From Bryobacterales bacterium (lineage in GTDB: Bacteria; Acidobacteriota; Terriglobia; Bryobacterales; Bryobacteraceae), in contig JANXQZ010000022.1 of NCBI GenBank assembly GCA_025353235.1, positions 1 through 11,898 of the forward strand: a stretch of DNA of 11,898 bases, given 5' to 3'. The first letter of the stretch is position 1; every line of letters begins with the position of its first letter. The notes under the pieces are model-generated. The model was not told where the DNA came from, did not search any database, and was given only the letters and a program-made list of their open reading frames with translations. Shown one piece after another: positions 1 through 6,685 of the stretch. The position numbers were made by a program, and so were the translations under genes.

Positions 1-572
1 TGGTTCTGTCCGACGTCGACATTCGGCGCTATCTCGCGCTAGGCAAAATTAAAATATCACCGGAACTGCCACCCGAGCAGTTCGGAAGCTGCTCGGTGGA
101 TTTTCGTCTCGGGAACGAGTTCAACATCTTCGAGCATAGCCGCCACCCTTACATCGATCTACGGAACCCGCGCGGCATTGAAGACTTGATGAGACCCGTC
201 ATCATCGAGAACGGTGAGGCCTTTATCCTGCAGCCTCGCGAGTTCGTGCTCGCGATTACCGAGGAGTGCCTGGAGCTGGACGACGATGTTTTAGGCCGTC
301 TCGAAGGCCGATCAAGCCTGGGACGAATCGGGATTATCGTACATGGGACAGCGGGACTCTTCGATCCCGGCTGGTCGGGCAAGGCTACCCTTGAGTTGAG
401 CAACCTGAGTCGGATGCCAGTGGCTCTTTACCCTGGAATGCGGATCTGCTCATTCACGTTTGAGCAGCTTTCCAGTCCCTCTTCCGTTCCGTATTGGAAG
501 AAGCTGGGCAATAAATATGCAGGGCAGACCCGTCCGCTGGCCAGTCGGATGGCAGGCGAGTTCAAGGGATAG
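1..572 (+). CDS. dcd: dCTP deaminase (Dcd), start codon cut by window edge
   Basis: Deaminates dCTP to dUTP, supplying dUMP for thymidylate synthesis; cytosolic homotrimer. The window opens with TG GTT CTG TCC in frame, so the ATG lies one base outside and the full protein would be 190 aa, the usual family length. An internal GTG at 96 is not the start, because the upstream codons read as a typical Dcd N-terminus (VLSDVDIRRYLALGKI). With full-length numbering, GRSSLGR lies at about residues 103-109 and holds the conserved Ser and Arg. HGTAG follows at about 115-119, then DPGWSG, and TLELSN with the catalytic Glu at about 132. Conserved C-terminal KYAGQ and SR motifs are present. The HxTAG and TLELSN wording resembles the bifunctional dCTP deaminase/dUTPase of Mycobacterium and archaea more than the E. 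coli monofunctional type, so either activity set is possible. The gene converges on the next gene with six bases between the stops. Confidence 0.95.
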   Translation, partial: VLSDVDIRRYLALGKIKISPELPPEQFGSCSVDFRLGNEFNIFEHSRHPYIDLRNPRGIEDLMRPVIIENGEAFILQPREFVLAITEECLELDDDVLGRLEGRSSLGRIGIIVHGTAGLFDPGWSGKATLELSNLSRMPVALYPGMRICSFTFEQLSSPSSVPYWKKLGNKYAGQTRPLASRMAGEFKG

Positions 573-578
573 CACGAG

Positions 579-1085
579 TCAGCGCTGAAACTTCGTTTCT
601 ACCTTGAAAGCCTCGAGCGAGTTGTACACGATGGGGCAGTACGTTGCCCTGTCGACTAGTTCCCACATCCTGGTAGTGATGGGCCCCTCGCCCTTGACCA
701 CATGCGGAAAAAATTCGCACGTTCTCGGCCGCGCCTCGTAGACGGTGCAATCGAACCCGCTCAAGAACACGCATCCAGCCGCGTTCGTTCGTTTCAAAAC
801 GCGATCGCCATCCTTGTCTTCCATCGTGTAATCCTGGAGGAACCGCTCCCGGCTGATGCTAAGAAATTTCGCCAGACCCTCGATATCCCGTTCAGTGGGC
901 TGCACGAAAGCGACCTTGCAGCAGTTGGCGCAGATGGTGCAGTCAATTGCGTCCTGCACCTCCTCGCCTAACTTCTTCAGCTTGCGCTCGACATAGCTGT
1001 GCCGCTTCAGGAATAAACGAAAACGCGAGTTCTCTTCCCTTTTCATTTCCCCGAGCCGGCGGATTTGGACCAGATCGGTAACCAT
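579..1085 (-). CDS. CxxCxxCC-type zinc/iron-chelating domain protein (YkgJ/UPF0153-like)
   Basis: A 168-residue soluble protein with the cysteine pattern of the CxxCxxCC (YkgJ-like) family, which is thought to bind zinc or an iron-sulfur cluster; no reaction is established. The motif is C49-I-C-C52-A-N-C55-C56, followed by C105, C113, C123 (in the typical RPRTCEFFP setting) and C150, giving eight cysteines likely to form the metal site. The first 45 residues are charged and probably helical. ATG at 1085 is chosen as the first ATG in frame; no strong Shine-Dalgarno precedes it. It is divergent from the sugar kinase with 37 bases between the starts, and its 3' end faces dcd. Family membership is firm; function is unknown. 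Confidence 0.85.
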   Translation of the reverse strand: MVTDLVQIRRLGEMKREENSRFRLFLKRHSYVERKLKKLGEEVQDAIDCTICANCCKVAFVQPTERDIEGLAKFLSISRERFLQDYTMEDKDGDRVLKRTNAAGCVFLSGFDCTVYEARPRTCEFFPHVVKGEGPITTRMWELVDRATYCPIVYNSLEAFKVETKFQR

Positions 1086-1122
1086 ACTTACAAGGTACCG
1101 TGAACCTGTATGCTGATTGTTT

Positions 1123-2082
1123 ATGTCTCAATTCGATGTGGTGGGCGTAGGTCTGAACGCCACCGATACGCTGATCCTGCTATCTCATTTCCCCGCCTAT
1201 GCGGGAAAGGTCGCGTTTGATGAAGAGATCCTGAGTCCTGGCGGCCAAGTTGCGAGCGCGATGGTTACCTGCGCGAAGCTCGGACTGTCGGTGAAGTATA
1301 TCGGAACGGTAGGCGATGACGTGCGCGGCCAAGTTCAAATGGAAAGTCTGCGGGGAAGCGGAATCAATCTTGACGACGTGGAGGTGCGAGCCAACTGCGC
1401 CAACCAGACGGCGTACATTTTGATTGATCGCTCCACCGGCGAGCGCACCGTTCTTTGGCGGCGGGACGATTGCCTGCGCCTTCTTCCCGAAGCGATCACG
1501 CCGGAAAAGATCTGCTGCGCGAAACTGCTGCACATTGACGGGCATGACACGTTGGCGGTTGCGCGAGGCGCAGAGATCGCGCGGCAGCATGGGATTCCAG
1601 TCACGGTGGATGTGGACACTATTTATCACGGGTTCGATCAAGTGCTGCCCAACGTAACTCACCTGGTTGCCAGTTCCGAATTTCCCCTCCAGTGGACCAA
1701 TGAGCGGGACCCCTTCAAAGCACTCGAAACCATTCAGAACGAGTACCGGATTCCAGTTGCCGCCATGACATTGGGAGCCCACGGCGCACTGGCCCGAGTG
1801 GATGGCAAATTCGTTTATTCGCCCGCTTTCGTGGTGAACTGCGTGGATACGACAGGCGCTGGCGACGTGTTCCACGGAGCGTTCTGTTATGCTGTTTTGC
1901 AGGGGCTGCCGATGCGAGAAACGCTTGAATTATCCAACGCAATGGCCGCCTTGAACTGCACTGCATTGGGTGCCCGCGGAGGCATTTCCACCATTGACGA
2001 AGCGAAGAATCTGATGCAGCGTGCGGAGCGCCGTTCGCATCGCGATTTCGAACAGCGCGTCCAGACCCGAGCCCCTGCATGA
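1123..2082 (+). CDS. PfkB-family carbohydrate/nucleoside kinase
   Basis: A 319-residue kinase of the ribokinase/PfkB superfamily, which phosphorylates a sugar or nucleoside hydroxyl using ATP in the cytosol. The first signature appears as SPGGQVASAMVTCAKLG (about residues 38-54), followed by IGTVGDD at 60-66. The second signature is DTTGAGDVFHGAF at 242-254, where GAGD supplies the anion hole and D248 is the catalytic base. The usual Asn of the GG-x-x-x-N motif is replaced by Ser45. The substrate cannot be read from sequence; ribokinase, adenosine kinase and fructokinase-like roles are all open. An in-frame TTG lies at 1117, but ATG 1123 gives the family-typical N-terminus (MSQFDVVGVG). The stop overlaps the rhomboid ATG by four bases (ATGA), indicating translational coupling. 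Confidence 0.9.
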   Translation: MSQFDVVGVGLNATDTLILLSHFPAYAGKVAFDEEILSPGGQVASAMVTCAKLGLSVKYIGTVGDDVRGQVQMESLRGSGINLDDVEVRANCANQTAYILIDRSTGERTVLWRRDDCLRLLPEAITPEKICCAKLLHIDGHDTLAVARGAEIARQHGIPVTVDVDTIYHGFDQVLPNVTHLVASSEFPLQWTNERDPFKALETIQNEYRIPVAAMTLGAHGALARVDGKFVYSPAFVVNCVDTTGAGDVFHGAFCYAVLQGLPMRETLELSNAMAALNCTALGARGGISTIDEAKNLMQRAERRSHRDFEQRVQTRAPA

Positions 2083-2723
2083 TTCCTCTGCGGTCGTCCG
2101 AACGCACTTACTCGCCAGCCACAGTCACTCTGCTCCTCATTCTGATTAACATTCTAGTGTTCTTCCTGGAACTCAGGCAGCCGGACATTATGAGGGACTA
2201 TGGCATTATCCCGGACCGCTTCCATTTTTCGTCGCTCCTGACCTCCTTATTCATTCACGGCGGATGGCTCCATATTGTGGGAAATATGTGGTTCCTATGG
2301 ATTTTCGGACCGGCTATTGAAGATCTGCTCGGGCATAGCCGCTTTCTTATTTTCTACCTGCTGTGCGGAGTCGCGGCGGGATTTACGCACATCTTGCTGA
2401 ATCCGTTTTCTCCCGTGCCGACTATCGGAGCGAGCGGCGCGATCGCGGGAGTGATGGGTGCATACCTGGTGAAGTTTCCCAGGGCCCGCATCAACACCCT
2501 GGTGCCGATTTTCATTTTCATCACGACCGTGGAAATGCCGGCCGCCTTCCTTCTCATTTACTGGTTCCTGATCCAGTTTTTTAGCGGAGCGGGATCGTTC
2601 GGATACTCCACCGTCTCGAAAGGCGACGTCGCGTGGTTCGCACACGTGGGAGGATTCCTGGCCGGAATCGCCTTGATTTTGATGATGCCGGTGCGTCAGC
2701 GCGCCTCCAGGTCTTGGTCTTAA
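2079..2723 (+). CDS. Rhomboid-family intramembrane serine protease
   Basis: A 214-residue polytopic inner-membrane protein with the GlpG/rhomboid core and about six membrane segments. It would cleave transmembrane substrates within or near the bilayer. The catalytic dyad is visible: Ser119 in GASGA (residues 117-121) and His189 in AHVGGFLAG. The conserved H-x3-N pair (H65 and N69 in HIVGNMWFLWIFG) lies in the second membrane segment. Segments fall near residues 16-31, 54-78, 88-108, 116-132, 141-168 and 186-204. It lacks cytosolic add-on domains and so is a compact bacterial form. The start is set by the ATGA overlap with the kinase, and the next gene begins two bases after its stop. No substrate can be named. 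Confidence 0.93.
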   Translation: MIPLRSSERTYSPATVTLLLILINILVFFLELRQPDIMRDYGIIPDRFHFSSLLTSLFIHGGWLHIVGNMWFLWIFGPAIEDLLGHSRFLIFYLLCGVAAGFTHILLNPFSPVPTIGASGAIAGVMGAYLVKFPRARINTLVPIFIFITTVEMPAAFLLIYWFLIQFFSGAGSFGYSTVSKGDVAWFAHVGGFLAGIALILMMPVRQRASRSWS

Positions 2724-2725
2724 GA

Positions 2726-3475
2726 ATGTTTCAACAATTGAACTACGCCTCGGCTGGCAATGACCGGCCACTCGATATACTGGCCATTGCCGCGCATCCG
2801 GATGACGTGGAGCAGACTTGCGGAGGCACGCTGATCCGCATGGCTGAGATGGGTTATCGAACGGGTGTGCTGGATTTAACGGCGGGCGACATGGGTACTC
2901 GCGGCACTCCCGAGATTCGCATTCGAGAATCGGAGACCGCCGCCCTAAAACTCCAACTAGCGTGGCGCGGCAACACGCACCTGCCTGACGCGCGTCTGGA
3001 AAATACAATCAGCGTGCGGATGAGCCTGGCGGGAGAGATTCGCAACCTGCGCCCGCGCGTGGTGATTCTGCCCTATTGGGAAGGGAGGCATCCGGATCAC
3101 TACCGGGCCGGTGAGATTGGGTACGAATCGTGTTTTCTGGCCGGGTTGAGAAAGCTGGATGACGAGACGGAGCCGCATCGTCCCTCGAAGATTATCTATT
3201 CGTCGATGTATGCAAACGTGACGCCGTCATTCGTGGTGGATATTGCAAGCCAGTTCGAGCGGCGCATGGAGGCGCTGTTCGCGTATGAGTCGCAGTACGG
3301 CGGGGCTGAACAAGCGTCGGATCTGTTTCCGCAACAGGGAGAGATTCGGGACCGTTTAGCCGGAGTCGCGCGGTTTTACGGGAACTTGATCGGAGTGAAG
3401 TATGGGGAGCCGTTTGTTGTGAAAGAGATGCTGCGCGTAGATGACATTACGGCCATGGGAGTAAGAAGTTTGTAG
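2726..3475 (+). CDS. bshB1: PIG-L/LmbE deacetylase, BshB1-like (bacillithiol pathway)
   Basis: A 249-residue zinc-dependent N-deacetylase of the PIG-L/LmbE superfamily. BshB1 removes the acetyl group from GlcNAc-malate in bacillithiol synthesis. The metal and catalytic motif AHPDDVE is at residues 23-29 (ligands H24 and D27, general base D26), and the third ligand H125 sits in RHPDH. The loop DLTAGDMGTRGTPEIR (50-65) closely matches the BshB1 signature, favouring this subfamily over MshB or general LmbE proteins. The frame is open upstream to 2633 inside the rhomboid gene, but ATG 2726 (2 bases after the rhomboid stop) gives the normal N-terminus. There is no clear ribosome binding site, so reinitiation is likely. 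The last 29 bases overlap the convergent prepilin peptidase gene. Bacillithiol itself is an inference, since bshA and bshC are not in the window. Confidence 0.85.
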   Translation: MFQQLNYASAGNDRPLDILAIAAHPDDVEQTCGGTLIRMAEMGYRTGVLDLTAGDMGTRGTPEIRIRESETAALKLQLAWRGNTHLPDARLENTISVRMSLAGEIRNLRPRVVILPYWEGRHPDHYRAGEIGYESCFLAGLRKLDDETEPHRPSKIIYSSMYANVTPSFVVDIASQFERRMEALFAYESQYGGAEQASDLFPQQGEIRDRLAGVARFYGNLIGVKYGEPFVVKEMLRVDDITAMGVRSL

Positions 3476-4241
3476 CGTGTGTACCGCCGTAGAAGGCCAC
3501 CGCGAGCGCCGCCACTCCCAAAAAGGTTCCGAACGGCAACTCGTAACTTGCAGCATCCTTGCCCTTCCAAAAAATATAAGAGAGTCCCACCACGGCTCCA
3601 AGAGGCGCGGCGACCATCAGCGTTAACAGTGCGCCTTGCAGACCAAGGAATGCTCCAATCATCGCCACCATCTTGACGTCGCCTAAACCCAGGCCGTCCC
3701 GATGCCGCACCTTCTGATAGAGCCAGCCCACGCTCCACAGCATGCCAGCGATGAAGACAGCAGCAAAGGCTGAGGCCGCCATGGACCTTAGCCAGCCCGT
3801 GCTCCAGGGTCCGTTCACCGGAACGAAGGCGGCGAATAAAACGCCAACCACCGCGCCACCAAGCGTGAATTCATCGGGCAAGATACGCTCCTCCAAATCG
3901 GAGAAAATCAGGGCGATCACGATCGCGCTGAACACGCACAACTTCGCGCCTGCAAGCGTCGGTCCGAGCGCCCAAATGGATCCAAAGAAAAACGCTCCAG
4001 TCAGTAACTCCACAAGAGGATAGCGGAATGAAATCTTTGTCCCGCAATGCCGACAGCGACCGCGGAGTAGGAAGAAACTGACCACCGGGATGTTGTCATA
4101 ACCCGCGATCATGCGGCCGCACCCCGGACAATGCGAGCGCGGGCGCACCACCGACATATCGCGCGGCATCCTGTAAATACAAACATTCAAGAAGCTTCCA
4201 ATGAGCAGTCCGAATAGCCCTGCCAGTAAAGCTTCGATCAC
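3447..4241 (-). CDS. pilD: Type IV prepilin peptidase / N-methyltransferase (A24 family)
   Basis: A 264-residue inner-membrane bifunctional enzyme that cleaves the leader of type IV prepilins or type II secretion pseudopilins and methylates the new N-terminus. The N-terminal methylase domain has the cytosolic zinc-binding pairs C38-x2-C41 and C63-x2-C66 and the usual GSFLNVCIYRMP start. The two catalytic aspartates of the aspartyl protease are D115 (in SDLEERILPDE) and D188 (in GLGDVKM). About seven to eight membrane segments follow. The start is GTG 4241, overlapping the upstream glycosyltransferase stop by four bases (GTGA), so it is probably coupled. No pilin or pilus assembly gene is in the window, so whether it serves pili or type II secretion is open. 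Confidence 0.94.
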   Translation of the reverse strand: MIEALLAGLFGLLIGSFLNVCIYRMPRDMSVVRPRSHCPGCGRMIAGYDNIPVVSFFLLRGRCRHCGTKISFRYPLVELLTGAFFFGSIWALGPTLAGAKLCVFSAIVIALIFSDLEERILPDEFTLGGAVVGVLFAAFVPVNGPWSTGWLRSMAASAFAAVFIAGMLWSVGWLYQKVRHRDGLGLGDVKMVAMIGAFLGLQGALLTLMVAAPLGAVVGLSYIFWKGKDAASYELPFGTFLGVAALAVAFYGGTHATNFLLPWP

Positions 4242-5134
4242 GCCAAAACCTTCTCGTAAGCCCGAATCGTATGCTCCACCATGTGATCCACCGTGAACTG
4301 ACGCAGCACTTGCTTCCGGGCGCGCGCTGCCATTCGCTGCGCCAGTTCACGATCATTCAACAAGCGGCTTATAGCGCAGGCGACCGATTCAGGGGCGTTA
4401 TCTGTGAGCATCCCCGTAATGCCGTTGTCCACAATCTCCGGCAAACCTCCAACGCGGCTTGCGATCACCGTGGCCCCGTAAGCCATGGCTAGCAGCGCTG
4501 CCGAACCGAGGCCTTCCGACGCCGTGATGTACACGAACAGGAAAGCCTGCGGGAGATCGCGAAGAAGCTGTTTGGAAAAATGAACGGGCACGCCGTTGAT
4601 CTCAGCGGCTCGCTCGATGATAGCCTTGCCTTTTCCGGGATCGTCCGAATCGAGCGCCAGCACCAGCGTGCGATCCTCAACGCCGGCACAATCGGGCACG
4701 CGCACGCCGTCATATACGACAGAGATCCTCTCCAGCGCGATCCCCGCACCAGCCAACAACTCCCCCACATGCCGGGACACTGCCAAGAAGTGCGTCGCCT
4801 TCCAATATTTCCAGCGCGATAACGGAGTTCGCTTAATGGGGAACGCGACCCGCCGCGACACGATCAGCGGCTTGCGGCAGCCCAGAGCCAGAGTGTGCGC
4901 GCGAGCATCGTGAGCATGGAGCAAATCAAAGCGGCCGCACTGGAGCAAAGGCGAGTAGAAGCGCAGAGCCGCAACATCCAAGCCAAGCGAAACAGCAGCC
5001 TGGAACAAAGCTGAGCCTCCAGGGGTCAACAGCCGCGAAGGAATTCTTCGTTCCGCGAGCCCTTGCAGCAAGTGCAAGACTTGCCACTGGCCGCCCCGCA
5101 TCTCGCGGCCTGTGTCGATATGCAAAATCCGCAT
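4238..5134 (-). CDS. Family 4-type glycosyltransferase, shortened
   Basis: A 298-residue GT-B fold glycosyltransferase, likely transferring a sugar from a nucleotide donor in surface polysaccharide or LPS assembly on the cytosolic face of the membrane. The N-terminal domain reads MRILHID, then a glycine-rich RGGQWQV loop (residues 13-19) and FDLLHAHDARAH (69-80). The C-terminal donor domain has SEGLGSAALLAMAYG (206-220) and ASRVGGLPEIV (225-235). It is shorter than the usual 350-400 residues: the stretch between KGK (168-170) and SEG is compressed and lacks the usual L-x-I-x-G-x-G strand. In the EX7E motif the first Glu is E207 but the second position is Leu215. The frame is open upstream to 5671 inside the neighbouring gene, but ATG 5134, five bases past that stop, gives the true family N-terminus. 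Confidence 0.88.
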   Translation of the reverse strand: MRILHIDTGREMRGGQWQVLHLLQGLAERRIPSRLLTPGGSALFQAAVSLGLDVAALRFYSPLLQCGRFDLLHAHDARAHTLALGCRKPLIVSRRVAFPIKRTPLSRWKYWKATHFLAVSRHVGELLAGAGIALERISVVYDGVRVPDCAGVEDRTLVLALDSDDPGKGKAIIERAAEINGVPVHFSKQLLRDLPQAFLFVYITASEGLGSAALLAMAYGATVIASRVGGLPEIVDNGITGMLTDNAPESVACAISRLLNDRELAQRMAARARKQVLRQFTVDHMVEHTIRAYEKVLA

Positions 5135-5139
5135 CCGCG

Positions 5140-5889
5140 CTAATCCCTGCGCGGACTCATGTACTTCGCCTTCGTATACTTTAGAAAATTGTAGAGCGCG
5201 GCCATGTAGGCGATTGCGAGCCCTTCGGTTCCGTCCAGGAATCCGCGATGCAGCACGTAACTGCGCAGGAAAGTCCAAGGCGGGTCGAGCAACAGTTGGC
5301 TCCAGCCGATCTTCTTCCTCTGATCTACGATCTGCTCGGCCGCAAGCGTGGTGTAGCGATCCATCGTCTTCAAGTGTTCCGAAAGCGAGTCGCAGGTGAA
5401 GTGCAGCAGATTCTCCCGGAGATGGCCAACTCGACCGTTGGTCACCACCGATTCGTGGACATAGTCGCCAATCCAGCGAGCCTTGTTGCGATCGAACAGG
5501 CGAATCTTGCGATCCGGGTGCCAGCCGGAATGGAGAATCCAACGTCCCAGATACTGAGCCAAGCGCGGCACCGTGTAGGCATCGCAATCCGCCCCGTTTT
5601 TCTTGATCTGCCAGATCTCGCCTTCGAGCGCCTCGCTTAAAGCCTCGTCCGCATCGAGCGAAAGGATCCAATCATGCGAGGCATGTTCCGAGGCAAGATT
5701 TTTCTGTCCCGCGTAGCCCCGCCATGGGCTTTCCAGCACGCGGGCACCCAGCTTCGAGGCAAGCTCCACCGTGCGGTCAGTAGAGCCGCTGTCCACTACA
5801 ACCACCTCGTCCGCGCACCGCAGGCTCTCGATCACTCGCGAGATGTTTCTTTCCTCGTTATACGTGATGATCGTAGCCGAAATTTTCAT
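5140..5889 (-). CDS. Family 2 glycosyltransferase, WaaE/KdtX-like
   Basis: A 249-residue GT-A fold glycosyltransferase resembling WaaE-type enzymes, which add a glucose or similar sugar to the inner core of lipopolysaccharide. The N-terminus ISATIITYNEERNI (residues 3-16) and VVDSGSTDRT (31-40) form the nucleotide-binding half. The metal-binding DxD is D79-A-D81 in SLDADE. The WaaE-type features GYAGQKN (58-64), WHPDRKIRLF and VHE (144-146) are present, and the C-terminal half is aromatic and probably membrane associated. ATG 5889 is chosen because it begins the conserved domain; an upstream in-frame extension to 5967 has no family match and would overlap lutA. It heads the minus-strand operon with the family-4 glycosyltransferase and the prepilin peptidase and is divergent from lutA. 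The acceptor is unknown. Confidence 0.92.
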   Translation of the reverse strand: MKISATIITYNEERNISRVIESLRCADEVVVVDSGSTDRTVELASKLGARVLESPWRGYAGQKNLASEHASHDWILSLDADEALSEALEGEIWQIKKNGADCDAYTVPRLAQYLGRWILHSGWHPDRKIRLFDRNKARWIGDYVHESVVTNGRVGHLRENLLHFTCDSLSEHLKTMDRYTTLAAEQIVDQRKKIGWSQLLLDPPWTFLRSYVLHRGFLDGTEGLAIAYMAALYNFLKYTKAKYMSPRRD

Positions 5890-5890
5890 C

Positions 5891-5903
5891 AAGAAGGCTT
5901 CTT
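5891..5903. repeat. Perfect palindrome AAGAAG-G-CTTCTT at the lutA/glycosyltransferase divide
   Basis: Six-base arms around one central base, lying directly before the family-2 glycosyltransferase start (5889) and about 30 bases before lutA. On the minus strand one arm (AAGAAG) may also act as a weak ribosome binding site. It could be a regulator site serving both directions or a chance palindrome. Confidence 0.35.
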
Positions 5904-5935
5904 CATTGTAGGATAAAGCGCTCGCAAGCCCGCGT

Positions 5936-6682
5936 ATGCAAGAATCGAATTTCATGCCTTCCGGCAACGTTTCTATTTTCGTTACTTGCGTGATCGATCA
6001 ACTGTTTCCAAAGGTCGGGCTGGCGATGGCCGACGTGCTGGAACGCATCGGATACACCGTCGATTTTCCAGAACGTCAGACTTGTTGCGGACAGCCAGCC
6101 TTCAACAGCGGTTACCACGATCCAGCGCGCGAGATGGCGCGGCACTTCTTAGAAGTGTTTCGCGACGCGGATTACGTGGTGGTGCCTTCGGGCTCTTGCA
6201 CGTCCATGATTACGCATCATTACGACGAGATTTTCCAGCACGATCCGGCCATGCTGGAGGTAGCGCATCGCACGGCAACCCGCGTTTGGGAGTTCTCGAA
6301 GTTTTTGACCGAAGTGGCCAAGGTGGACAATGTCGGCTCGCGTTTCGATGGCTCCGTCACGTTTCACGATAGCTGCCATGCCTTGCGCGAACTCGGCGTA
6401 AAGGCCGGGCCAAGGCTTTTGCTCTCCAAAGTTAGCGGATTATCGTTGCACGAGATGGATGCTTGCGAGGAGTGTTGCGGCTTTGGGGGCACATTCTCAG
6501 TGAAGTTCCCCGAGGTTTCGGGCGGCATGGCGCGCTCCAAGATCGATTCCATTCTCCGCACCAAAGCGGACACAGTGGTCGCAACCGACTCGAGCTGTCT
6601 CATGCAGATCCAAGGGGCCATCCACCGCGCGGGCTTGCCCATTCAGACGAAACACTTGGCCGAAATACTGAGTTCCCGATAA
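5936..6682 (+). CDS. lutA: L-lactate utilization protein LutA (CCG-domain iron-sulfur subunit)
   Basis: A 248-residue subunit of the LutABC L-lactate oxidising complex (E. coli YkgE homologue). It contains two cysteine-rich CCG domains of the type found in heterodisulfide reductase subunit B and GlpC. The first is C50-C51-G in RQTCCGQPAFNSGY with C18 near the start (VTCVID) and C88 in PSGSC; the second is C180-C181-G in EECCGFGGTFSVK with C147 in DSCH and C221. Length matches the family (about 240). ATG 5936 is the first in frame. ATG 5954 (giving MPSGNVSIFVTC) aligns better with B. subtilis LutA and may be the real start; neither has a clear Shine-Dalgarno. It is followed by lutB after three bases. 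Confidence 0.95.
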   Translation: MQESNFMPSGNVSIFVTCVIDQLFPKVGLAMADVLERIGYTVDFPERQTCCGQPAFNSGYHDPAREMARHFLEVFRDADYVVVPSGSCTSMITHHYDEIFQHDPAMLEVAHRTATRVWEFSKFLTEVAKVDNVGSRFDGSVTFHDSCHALRELGVKAGPRLLLSKVSGLSLHEMDACEECCGFGGTFSVKFPEVSGGMARSKIDSILRTKADTVVATDSSCLMQIQGAIHRAGLPIQTKHLAEILSSR

Positions 6683-6685
6683 CCC

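Noticed and set aside
579..588. Ten-base palindrome TCAGCGCTGA at the end of the CxxCxxCC gene, considered as part of a terminator between convergent genes.
   Set aside because: It has no loop and no following T-run, so it does not form a factor-independent terminator.
1180..1875. Long minus-strand open frame (231 codons) opposite the PfkB kinase.
   Set aside because: It is a codon-shadow of a well-supported gene, with no recognisable domain and atypical composition.
2633..2725. In-frame upstream extension of the BshB1-like protein overlapping the rhomboid gene.
   Set aside because: The extra 31 residues do not resemble the family, and ATG 2726 right after the rhomboid stop gives the normal length.
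2295..3008. Minus-strand open frame (237 codons) opposite the rhomboid and bshB1 genes.
   Set aside because: It spans two real genes on the other strand, is rich in Arg, His and Pro, and matches no family.
3447..3475. 29-base tail-to-tail overlap between bshB1 and pilD, considered as a sign of a frameshift or truncation.
   Set aside because: Both proteins reach normal family length with intact motifs, so a plain convergent overlap is the simplest reading.
5135..5671. The family-4 glycosyltransferase frame stays open far upstream, which would add about 179 residues.
   Set aside because: The extension lies wholly inside the family-2 glycosyltransferase coding sequence in another frame, has low-complexity Arg/Ser-rich content and no family resemblance, while ATG 5134 starts the known domain exactly.
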